A stretch of DNA of 64,000 nucleotides, taken from GCA-2737725 sp033763995. Its GTDB lineage: Bacteria; Pseudomonadota; Alphaproteobacteria; Rhodospirillales; Rhodospirillaceae. The notes under the pieces were generated by a model, which worked only from the letters and a program-made list of their open reading frames with translations, searched no databases and had not been told where the DNA came from. A program made the position numbers and the translations under genes. Below, piece after piece: positions 42,253 to 49,503 of the stretch. Within the stretch, counting starts at the first letter, position 1. Every line of letters starts with the position of its first letter. The DNA lies in contig JANRJL010000103.1 of the NCBI GenBank assembly GCA_033763995.1, positions 1 to 64,000 of the forward strand, read 5' to 3'.

Positions 42253-43200
42253 CTACTCCGCGGCCTGGGCGATCTCGGCGGCGGGTCGGCGCCACACCAC
42301 GGGGAACAACGCATCGTCACCCGGCCGGTCGCCGGGCCGCGATCCCGGGACCATCTCGTCGTGGGGCAGGCCCGGCGTATTGACGCTTTCGGGGCGCGGA
42401 TCCCACACGATGTCGTCGCCGAACCAGCGCGTCGAGAGCGCGATGCGGTCACGCTTGGCATCGGGGTTGTCGCCGCCGCCGTGATGAACGCGCGGGTGGA
42501 TCAAAATCGCGTCGCCCGGCGCCATGTCGAAGGACAGAAACTTCACCGACGGATCGCCGCGCAGTTTTTCATAATCGATGAAATCCGGGCGCTTTTCCCT
42601 GTCCCAGGTTTCCTGGCGCGCGTTGAACGAGCGCGGCCACTGGAACGTCAGGTCGCGGTGCGTGCCGGCCACGGTTTCCACGCAGCTTGCCTTGCCGATG
42701 GGCGTGAGCGCGATCCACAGCGACGGCACCATCTCGCCTTTCACCGGCCATGCAGGGTGGTCGGCGTGCCAATAGGTTTTGACTTTGCAGCCGGCGTCCT
42801 TGACGAACATCTGGTCCCAGTAGAAGCGCACCATGTTGGAGCCCATCACGCGGCCGACGGCTTCGCCGCCGGGCCCCTCCAGGGCGAATTTTCGAAAATC
42901 GGGATCCCAATGCCACATATATTTGCAGCCGGTGAATCCGGTCTTCGCCTTGTCGGTCTTGCGGGCGGGATCGTCGGCGGCCGCCATCTCGGCCTTGAGC
43001 TTCGGATCGCGGTCGAGAAAGTCCAGCGGCAGGCGGTAGATCGGCTTGCCCGCGTCGATGTCGGCGCGGATTTTGGCCCAGGCTCCCAGCAGCAGATCAA
43101 CCCAGTCGCGGTCAAAAACCTGGCGCAGGCAGACCACGCCGTCGCGGGCGTAGGCGTCGATATCGGCGGCGTCGATGGGGCGCAGGGGATGGCGGTTCAT
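42253..43200 (-). CDS. Phytanoyl-CoA dioxygenase family oxygenase, paralogue
   Basis: The 315-residue PhyH-family protein has YWHADHPAWP (iron-binding HxD), IHPRVHHGGGDN and RIALSTRWFGDDIVWDPRPESVN. It shares the start (GVVCLRQVFDRDWVDLLL) and end (FPVVWRRPAA) with its neighbour but has an insertion of about 40 residues (DAGKPIYRLPLDFLDRDPKL...). It is the first gene of the minus-strand set and faces the LysR gene. Confidence 0.9.
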   Translation of the reverse strand: MNRHPLRPIDAADIDAYARDGVVCLRQVFDRDWVDLLLGAWAKIRADIDAGKPIYRLPLDFLDRDPKLKAEMAAADDPARKTDKAKTGFTGCKYMWHWDPDFRKFALEGPGGEAVGRVMGSNMVRFYWDQMFVKDAGCKVKTYWHADHPAWPVKGEMVPSLWIALTPIGKASCVETVAGTHRDLTFQWPRSFNARQETWDREKRPDFIDYEKLRGDPSVKFLSFDMAPGDAILIHPRVHHGGGDNPDAKRDRIALSTRWFGDDIVWDPRPESVNTPGLPHDEMVPGSRPGDRPGDDALFPVVWRRPAAEIAQAAE

Positions 43201-43282
43201 GGGCGCCTTCCGTCGCTCGTGTCACAGGTGAGACTATGTCGCAGTGTGACAGTATGCCGCCTTTGCCCATATCCAGATAATA

Positions 43283-43309
43283 TATTAGAACTATATGTCA
43301 TAGCTAATA
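43283..43309. promoter_or_regulatory. Candidate operator between LysR and PhyH genes
   Basis: TATTAG (43283-43288) and CTAATA (43304-43309) form an inverted repeat in the AT-rich divergent gap. The spacing, about 15 bases between arms, is reasonable for a LysR-family site, but it rests on one short repeat. Confidence 0.3.
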
Positions 43310-43335
43310 CCTATAGGCCGAGAGAACTGGCAACC

Positions 43336-44265
43336 GTGGATTTGCGCCAATTGCGTCACTTGATTGCCGTGGCCGAGGCGGGCTCCTTCAGCGCTGCCGC
43401 CGGGACCATCGGCATTGCCCAGCCGTCGCTCTCGGTGAGCATCAAGGCGCTGGAGACCGAACTGGGCGATCAGTTGCTGGTGCGCGGGCCGCGTGGTGCT
43501 GAACTCACGCCCGTGGGCCAGACCTTCGTCACCTATGCCCGCTCGATCCTGCGCGAGGCCGACAAGGCGGTGGACGAGGTGCGCCAGATCCAAGGCCTCA
43601 AGCGCGGCCGGGTGACCGTGGGCGTCATGTCGGTGTTCAGCACGTTCATCGCGCCCCAGGCCCTGGCGCGGTTCAATGCCGCCCATCCCAACATCGACGT
43701 GACGGTGGATGTGTCCACCCATGCCCACGACACGGTGGTCGCCAGCCTCGACAGCGGCGCGTGGGATTTCGCCTTCACGCTGCACCGCGTCCCCCACGAA
43801 TTTCCCGCGAGCCTCACCGTCATGCCGGTGGCGGCTTTTGAATCCGACATCTATGCGGCCCACGATCATCCGCTGGCCGGGCGCAAGCGCGTCACGCTCG
43901 CCGACATGGCCGGCTTCGATTGGGTGGTCAGTTCCGCCGCCGCCGGAGCCGGGCTGCTCCACCGCGTGTTCGACCAAGCTGGCCTCGCGCGCCCCGCGAT
44001 TCGCGTTGTGTCGAACTCTTTCGGTTTGGTGCGTGAATTGGCTCAGCAATCGCCGCTGCTCTGCATGCTGCCGCGCCGTTATGCCCGCCGCGAATTGGCC
44101 GCGGGACAGCTCGCGCGGATTCGTCAAAACGACATCGCCGTGCGTTCCAACGCCGGGCTCATTTCTTCGGCGGCCAAGACCTTGACGCCCGCCGCGCGCC
44201 ATCTGGCCGAGGCCTTCCGCTTGGCCGGCCAGGCGGAGTTCGCGCTGGCGAATGCCGCGCGCTAG
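43336..44265 (+). CDS. LysR-family transcriptional regulator
   Basis: The 309-residue regulator has the LysR HTH (DLRQLRHLIAVAEAGSFSAAAGTIGIAQPSLSVSIKALETELGDQLLVRGPRGAELTPVG) and an effector domain with GVMSVFSTFIAPQALARFNAAHP. GTG at 43336 is chosen because the HTH starts directly after it. It is divergent from the PhyH/PhyH/methyltransferase set and is its likely regulator. Its stop overlaps, tail to tail, that of the next minus-strand gene. Confidence 0.9.
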   Translation: MDLRQLRHLIAVAEAGSFSAAAGTIGIAQPSLSVSIKALETELGDQLLVRGPRGAELTPVGQTFVTYARSILREADKAVDEVRQIQGLKRGRVTVGVMSVFSTFIAPQALARFNAAHPNIDVTVDVSTHAHDTVVASLDSGAWDFAFTLHRVPHEFPASLTVMPVAAFESDIYAAHDHPLAGRKRVTLADMAGFDWVVSSAAAGAGLLHRVFDQAGLARPAIRVVSNSFGLVRELAQQSPLLCMLPRRYARRELAAGQLARIRQNDIAVRSNAGLISSAAKTLTPAARHLAEAFRLAGQAEFALANAAR

Positions 44266-45083
44266 CGATCCAAAAACTCGCGCAGCAATCTCGCGACGTT
44301 CACCGTCTCGGCGTCCATGAAACCATGCGTCCAACCCGGCAGATCGTGCACGCGCCCGTTCTTCAGCAGCGGCGCCGCGCGGGGCGTGTAGGTCCACAGA
44401 TCGTCCTCGGGGTTGAGAATCAAGATGGGGTGCGAGCACGCCCGCAATGCTCCGGCGATATCGTAGTTGAAAGCGGCGCGATGGCCCCACGGCGAGAAAT
44501 CGGGGTTGCGTTGGCCGTCCAGGAACACGTTCCATTGGCGCTGGGCGCTGGGCTCCATGCGCCAGAATTCGCTCTTGAACGTCGGCCAGCGCGCGGCCAT
44601 TTGCGCCGGGCGCTCGTCGATGGGCTTGGGCACGTACTGGCGGCGGAAGGCTTCGGTTTCTTCCGGCGTGAAGACGGTGGCCGAAATCATCACGATTTTC
44701 CGCACCACCTCGGGCTGATGGCGCGACATCTCCACGGCCGTCAACGAGCCGGTGTGATAGCCCATGACGTCGACCACGCCCAAGCCCATGTCCGCAACGA
44801 AATCCAACATTACCTTGGCGTAGTCCGCGATCTCCGGCGGCGCGGGCGGCGGATCCGACATGCCGAAGCCCGGCGTATCGGGCGCCAGCACGAAGCGGTC
44901 GCGCGCCATCTCGGCCATCAGGTTCTCGTAAACGTAACCCGACAAGGGGCTCGGGTGCAGCAGCAGCAGCGGGCTGCGCGTGCCCATCGTGCCGGCCTTG
45001 CGGTAGTGGATTTGGCCGTAGGGCGTCTTGGCGTAGCCGCGGCTCACGGTCGCGCGGGCAGCTTGACCGGCAGTGGGTCCCAT
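44262..45083 (-). CDS. Alpha/beta-hydrolase-fold protein with GYHTG elbow
   Basis: The 273-residue alpha/beta-hydrolase protein has an oxyanion-loop LLLHPSPLSGY, PDTPGFGMSD and a C-terminal His in GWTHGFMD. At the nucleophile elbow the sequence is MGYHTGS, so His110 replaces the Ser, Asp or Cys nucleophile. An acid (PEDDLW) is present. The protein at 45289 has the same GTHTG elbow. Either these have unusual chemistry or are not hydrolases. ATG 45083 follows a good GGGGGA. Confidence 0.85.
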   Translation of the reverse strand: MGPTAGQAARATVSRGYAKTPYGQIHYRKAGTMGTRSPLLLLHPSPLSGYVYENLMAEMARDRFVLAPDTPGFGMSDPPPAPPEIADYAKVMLDFVADMGLGVVDVMGYHTGSLTAVEMSRHQPEVVRKIVMISATVFTPEETEAFRRQYVPKPIDERPAQMAARWPTFKSEFWRMEPSAQRQWNVFLDGQRNPDFSPWGHRAAFNYDIAGALRACSHPILILNPEDDLWTYTPRAAPLLKNGRVHDLPGWTHGFMDAETVNVARLLREFLDR

Positions 45084-45288
45084 CGTTCCATCCCCCAGAA
45101 TTTCTTGGCCGAGCGTTCGGCGATTCGGTCCATACTTTAGCCTGTCCAATCCGCGACCGCCTCGAAAATTGGGGCCGCCGGGGCCCGGCCATCGGACCTA
45201 GAGTTTGGCCGGCGGCGATCCGCGCGTTGACGAAACGCCGTCCAAAGCGCACATGAGGGCGATTGAGAAGTTTCCGGGGAGGGCAGAG

Positions 45289-46128
45289 ATGGCTGACGTC
45301 GACCGCGCATTTGTTCGCATCCAAGAGGGCCTGGTTCATTATCGCCACGCCGGCACCGCCCAGAGCGGCGGCCCGCTGCCGCTGTACTTCGTCCATGCCG
45401 GGCCGGGCTCCTCGGCGGGCTACGCGCCCCTGATCGCCGAGCTGGGTAACTCGCGCCGGGTGATCGCGCCCGACACCCTGGGCAACGGCGACTCCGTCGG
45501 GCCCGGCATCGCCAATCCGGAACTCGCCTATTACGCCGACAGCGTCGTGCGCATCATGGATGCGCTCAAGCTCGACAAGGTTGATTACTTCGGTACCCAC
45601 ACCGGCGCGCATATCGGCGTGGAACTGCTGCTGACGCGGCCCGACCGCGTGCGCCGCGCCATCTTCGACGGCATCGGGATTTTTCCCGAGGACTTGAAGA
45701 AGGAGATGCTGGCCCACTACGCGCCCGAGATCACACCCGACGAGTTCGGCCGCCAGTTCACCTGGGCCTGGCACTTCGTGCGCGACCAGTCGATCCACTT
45801 CCCGTACTTCATGCGCGATCCGGCCCACCGGCTGAACAATCCCATGCCCGGCGCCGAGGCGCTGCATCGCTCGGTGGTGGAAGTACTCAAGGCCGTGACG
45901 ACCTATCACAACGGCTACCGCGCCGTGTTCCGCCACGACACGAAAAGCCGCCTGCCGCTGATCAAGTCCACGCCCTTGATGTTCATGGCCTCCGAGGCCG
46001 ATCCGCTGGTGGAGTATCTCGACGCCGCCGCGGCGCTGGTGCCGGGGGCGAAGAAAGTGCGCATCTCGCGGCAGGAAGGCCTGGGGGTGCGCGCCAAGGC
46101 CATGAACGACTTCTACGACGCGGCTTAA
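45289..46128 (+). CDS. Alpha/beta-hydrolase-fold protein with GTHTG elbow
   Basis: The 279-residue protein is of the same subfamily as 44262-45083: HAGPGSSAGYAPLI, PDTLGNGDS and the elbow FGTHTGAHIG, with His104 in the nucleophile place. Near the C terminus the usual catalytic His also appears to be absent (SRQEGLGVRAKA). The ATG at 45289 has GGGGAGGG about 7 bases upstream. It is divergent from the first protein and followed by a small membrane protein 12 bases later. Confidence 0.82.
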   Translation: MADVDRAFVRIQEGLVHYRHAGTAQSGGPLPLYFVHAGPGSSAGYAPLIAELGNSRRVIAPDTLGNGDSVGPGIANPELAYYADSVVRIMDALKLDKVDYFGTHTGAHIGVELLLTRPDRVRRAIFDGIGIFPEDLKKEMLAHYAPEITPDEFGRQFTWAWHFVRDQSIHFPYFMRDPAHRLNNPMPGAEALHRSVVEVLKAVTTYHNGYRAVFRHDTKSRLPLIKSTPLMFMASEADPLVEYLDAAAALVPGAKKVRISRQEGLGVRAKAMNDFYDAA

Positions 46129-46140
46129 CGAGTCTGTGCC

Positions 46141-46545
46141 ATGGTCAAAGCTCGCCTGTGGTTTGCCCGCGCGGTCATGGGCTACGCGCTGCTGATCTTT
46201 GGCTTTCTCGGCCGGTTGTTTTTTCTCGATCCGCTCGAAGGCATCAAGTCCTTCGGCGTGACCTTGGCTGATCCGCATTCCATCACCTTCATTCGCACCA
46301 GCCTGGGCGCGATGTTCGTGGGGTTTGCCGTCACGGCGCTGTACGGGCTTGCCCGCCCGGATCGATTCCTTTCCTGCTTGTGGTTCCTGGTGGTGATGAA
46401 CGTCTCGATCGTCGCCGCGCGCCTCTACGGCCTGGCGGTGGACGGCGTCACGCCCAAGAACCTCTCCGAGTTGACCAACGAAGGTCTTTCCACACTCCTC
46501 TTCATCGTCGCGCTCGTGGCTTACCCACGCGCGAAACCGAATTAA
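46141..46545 (+). CDS. DUF4345-like small membrane protein
   Basis: The 134-residue protein has four hydrophobic segments: AVMGYALLIFGFLGRLFFLDP, a middle pair around SLGAMFVGFAVTALYG and CLWFLVVMNVSIVAARLYGL, and STLLFIVALVAY. This layout resembles DUF4345 proteins of unknown function. It is co-directional with the preceding gene. Confidence 0.65.
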   Translation: MVKARLWFARAVMGYALLIFGFLGRLFFLDPLEGIKSFGVTLADPHSITFIRTSLGAMFVGFAVTALYGLARPDRFLSCLWFLVVMNVSIVAARLYGLAVDGVTPKNLSELTNEGLSTLLFIVALVAYPRAKPN

Positions 46546-46554
46546 GCGTTCTCA

Positions 46555-47997
46555 TCATTCCGCCGCCTCGGCGCGGTTGGTGTTCCACGCCAAGATCTTG
46601 TCGCCCAAGAGCCGGCCGAAGGTGATGGCCGGGCCGATGCTGGTGCCCGACAGGTACGCATTGCCGAAGCGCCCGAAGCCCACCACCTCGCCCGCGGCAT
46701 AAAGCCCGGCGATGGGCCGGCCGTTGGGGCGCAGCACGCGGCAATTCAGGTCGGTGGCCACGCCGCCGAAGCTGACCACCGAGATGGCGTAGTGCTTCAC
46801 GGCGTAGAACGGCCCTTTGGCCACGGGCAGGGGCATGAACTGACGCCCGAAGGCGTCGGACTTCACCGCCTGGCCCTGGTTGTAGCGCGCGACGGTGTGC
46901 TTCAGCGCCGCCGCCGACAGGCCCGTCAGCGCGGCCAACTCATCGAGCGTGTTGCCCTTGCGGTAGTCGGGATGCGAGGCAAACGCGCGCTCCTGTTTGT
47001 CCTTCGGCCACGCGAACAGCAGCGGCGGGGCCTGCTCGCGGATGGCCTCGTCATAGATGCTCCAGAAGCACATGTCGGGCTGCTTCATCAGCGCGCGCTC
47101 GCGCATGTCCACCGAGGGGTTGTCCTCGGCGACGAAGCGTTCGCCGTTCAGGTTGACATAGATCTCCCACGCCATCCGGATTTGCGGCGTGCAAATGGTG
47201 TTGATCCACTTGGTTTCGCCGGCGTCGGGGTCCGAGGTGCCGGCGAAGGTGGGGATGAAGTTCTCCGCCCACTTGAGCTCAGCGCCCAAGTTCATGGCGG
47301 CCTTGACGCCGTCGCCCTGCGAGTGGGGCCAGAAGTGCCCGCGCACGGGCCGGTCGTGGAACTTGCCCCACAGTTCGGCGCTGGCCGCATAGCCGCCGCA
47401 CGTCAGCACGATGTTCTTGCCGCGAATATCCTCGCTGGCGCCGCCGCTGCTCACCCGCACGCCCACCGCCGCGCCGTGATCGTCGGTGAGGACCTCCGAC
47501 ATGCGCGTGTTCAGCTTCAGCGTGATGCTGCCTTTCTTCACCTCGGCCTCGAATACCGGGATCAACGCATTGGCCAAGCCGATGCCGCCGTCCTTGGACC
47601 AATAGGTGCGCGGCGTGGTGTAGATTTCATGGCCGTAGGTGATGGCGGGGTGCTCGTCTTGCGGCCGCCAGCCGATATCGTGCAGCCAATCCACCGTGGC
47701 CCCGGCGTTGTCGGCGAAGAGCTTCATGAAGGGGTGATCGCCGGTGCCGTGATTGATGCGCATGAAGTCGGCGAAGTGCTTGTCGGGGCTGTCGTCGATG
47801 CCGCGCTTGGCCTGAAGTTTCGTCTTGGTGCCGCTGATCTGGCCCGAGGCCAGCCACAGCGAGCCGCCGATTTTGTCGGCGGCCTCGATCACACACACCT
47901 TGGCGCCGCGCTTGGCCGCGAAGATGGCGCACGGCAGCCCGGCCGTGCCGGCGCCGACAATCACCACATCCCATGGGTTGGTCTTGTTTTGGCTCAT
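46555..47997 (-). CDS. FAD-dependent oxidoreductase (fumarate reductase/ketosteroid dehydrogenase-like)
   Basis: The 480-residue flavoprotein has the FAD-binding start DVVIVGAGTAGLPCAIFAAKRGAKVCVIEAADKIGGSL, the middle FTCGG-like LTCGGYAAS, and the end PIAGLYAAGEVVGFGRFGNAYLSGTSIGPAITFGRLLG. This is the FAD-binding-2 family, which includes fumarate reductase and 3-ketosteroid dehydrogenase. It has no membrane segment. A repeat-B copy and a terminator hairpin lie in its upstream region, so its expression may be attenuated. Confidence 0.88.
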   Translation of the reverse strand: MSQNKTNPWDVVIVGAGTAGLPCAIFAAKRGAKVCVIEAADKIGGSLWLASGQISGTKTKLQAKRGIDDSPDKHFADFMRINHGTGDHPFMKLFADNAGATVDWLHDIGWRPQDEHPAITYGHEIYTTPRTYWSKDGGIGLANALIPVFEAEVKKGSITLKLNTRMSEVLTDDHGAAVGVRVSSGGASEDIRGKNIVLTCGGYAASAELWGKFHDRPVRGHFWPHSQGDGVKAAMNLGAELKWAENFIPTFAGTSDPDAGETKWINTICTPQIRMAWEIYVNLNGERFVAEDNPSVDMRERALMKQPDMCFWSIYDEAIREQAPPLLFAWPKDKQERAFASHPDYRKGNTLDELAALTGLSAAALKHTVARYNQGQAVKSDAFGRQFMPLPVAKGPFYAVKHYAISVVSFGGVATDLNCRVLRPNGRPIAGLYAAGEVVGFGRFGNAYLSGTSIGPAITFGRLLGDKILAWNTNRAEAAE

Positions 47998-48074
47998 GAT
48001 CCCCTCCTGAAAACGCCCTGCAACCTAGCCCGGCGAGTCGCGGAGCGACCAGCCGTCGTGACCCTCGTGTTCAT

Positions 48075-48207
48075 GCGGTACGCGCAACAGTTGTTCATTA
48101 CACCTGTTATCCCTGTTATTTCAGGGGGCCCCACACGAAAACAGGCTGGGGCCTTGCCAAGCCCTTGGCCTAAAACGAAACCCGAAAGACCCTGTTTTGA
48201 TATCAGG
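48075..48207 (-). repeat. Dispersed repeat family B, copy 2
   Basis: Read on the minus strand from CCTGATATC at 48207, this stretch matches 884-1015 without gaps over about 130 bases. It ends near AACAACTGTTGCGCG. It lies in the 5' region of the FAD-dependent oxidoreductase gene and so is probably transcribed with its leader. Confidence 0.6.
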
Positions 48208-48247
48208 CCATACACGGCGCGGCTAACTCCTTGAAAACACGCATCAC

Positions 48248-48273
48248 AAAAAAGGCAGCCCGTCTCGGCTGCC
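48248..48273 (-). terminator. Intrinsic terminator pointing into the flavoprotein leader
   Basis: On the minus strand GGCAGCC-GAGACG-GGCTGCC (48273-48254) is followed by TTTTTT (48253-48248), a textbook terminator. No minus-strand protein gene lies between it and 53.3 kb. It must therefore end a short non-coding transcript started between 48274 and 48521, or act as an attenuator of the gene at 46555-47997. I could not match the upstream sequence to a known RNA family. Confidence 0.75.
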
Positions 48274-48521
48274 CCCGGCGCGGAACAGGTGTGGCGTTTT
48301 CCACACGCGCCACATGCGCCCACGCCTCTGGCCGCGAATCTTAGTCCCGTGGCGCGCCGAGGCAAGCCAAGCCCGCGGTTTTCCCCGAAACTCACATGAC
48401 AGAACAGGTGGTGGGCTTGTCCACTGTGTGACGGCGCACGCAAGGCGCGGCTGCGCAAGGCGGGGCCGGGCGCGCTAAGCTGAGTCACTTTCCGATCATC
48501 GTCTTTTGGGGGACTTGTCCG

Positions 48522-49286
48522 ATGAAAACGCAACTGATTGCCGCCGCCGCTGCCGTCGCGATGCTCGCAAGCGCGCCTGTTTTCGCCGCCGATGCCGGCT
48601 TCGCTATCCCAGCGGCCAAGGCCCAAGTCCAGGCGGGCGACGGCTACAGCGTCAAGTCATTTGCGTTCGCACCGGGCACCATCAAGGTCATCACCTTCGA
48701 TGCCGCCGCCCCCAAGCCCTTCGCGCTCACGGACGAGGCGCAATTCTATGTCATGAGCGGCGCGGTCAGCACCGACGTGGGCGGCGCGGCGGTCGACCTC
48801 GCGGCGGGCGATGTCGCCACCCGGCCCACCGGCACCATTCGGCCCAAGGCCGGCGGCGCGGTGGTGGTGGCCCATAAAGCACGCAGTGCTGTCCCGGAGC
48901 CCAAGCCCCAAGTGCTGCGCGGCGCCGAGGTGCAGCCGGGCCTCGCCGTGCAATGGCGCGACGCCGACGGCAAGCCCATGTCGGCCAGCACCGAGGAAGC
49001 CGCCAAGGCCGCCCCCGCGGGCGCCGCGCGCTTCATGATCCGCCGCTATGCCTTCGACGGCAACTCGATCCGCGTGGTCGACCTCACCAAAGGCGGGCGC
49101 ACCAACCCCACCGACTACAAAACCAACAACATCATCCTCATCACCAAGGGCCGCATGGCGCGCAACGTCGGCGACCAGCGCGTGGAAGTGAAGGCGGGCG
49201 ACGCCATCGTCGAGCAATCGGGCACCACGGGCTACTGGGACATCCTGGAGGACTCGCAGTTCGTCTCCACCACGGCGATTGATTAG
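48522..49286 (+). CDS. Secreted two-domain cupin-like protein
   Basis: The 254-residue protein has a signal peptide (MKTQLIAAAAAVAMLASAPVFAADA) and two cupin-like halves: SFAFAPGTIKVITFDAA...FYVMSGAVSTDVGGAAVDLAAGDVATRPTGTIR, and RRYAFDGNSIRVVDLTKGG...ILITKGRMARNVGDQRVEVKAGDAIVEQSG. The usual His metal ligands are largely missing, so it may bind a ligand rather than catalyse. A terminator lies about 150 bases downstream. Confidence 0.75.
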   Translation: MKTQLIAAAAAVAMLASAPVFAADAGFAIPAAKAQVQAGDGYSVKSFAFAPGTIKVITFDAAAPKPFALTDEAQFYVMSGAVSTDVGGAAVDLAAGDVATRPTGTIRPKAGGAVVVAHKARSAVPEPKPQVLRGAEVQPGLAVQWRDADGKPMSASTEEAAKAAPAGAARFMIRRYAFDGNSIRVVDLTKGGRTNPTDYKTNNIILITKGRMARNVGDQRVEVKAGDAIVEQSGTTGYWDILEDSQFVSTTAID

Positions 49287-49438
49287 AGAGGGAGGGGCGC
49301 GACTATCTGAGCGCCTCGCTCGCGTCGGTGCAATTAGTGGCACGAGTGCTCCGGCAAGCTGTTTAACAGTCGTATGTACGCTTCCCTTTGGGAAGTGTGT
49401 CCTTGCTTCGAGCCGAGTTTGCCCTCAGTGTATTGCCA

Positions 49439-49461
49439 TCAGCTTGCTCAAGCTGATTTTT
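49439..49461 (+). terminator. Intrinsic terminator
   Basis: TCAGCTT (49439-49445) and AAGCTGA (49450-49456) form a 7-bp stem with a GCTC loop, followed by TTTTT. It lies between the cupin gene and the STAND NTPase gene and isolates the latter. CTTCCC-TTT-GGGAAG at 49381-49395 is another hairpin in the same gap. Confidence 0.75.
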
Positions 49462-49503
49462 GAGCGAGATTCCAAGTCGCCACTCACAGTTCTTGGGAAC
49501 GCA

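Noticed and set aside
43291..46278. Long minus-strand open frame spanning LysR and two alpha/beta-hydrolase-fold genes
   Set aside because: It is a shadow frame; the plus-strand LysR and the properly framed hydrolase-fold genes are far better supported.
48274..48521. 6S, SRP or tmRNA gene before the minus-strand terminator
   Set aside because: I could not find the conserved core of any of these RNAs, so only an unnamed transcript is proposed.
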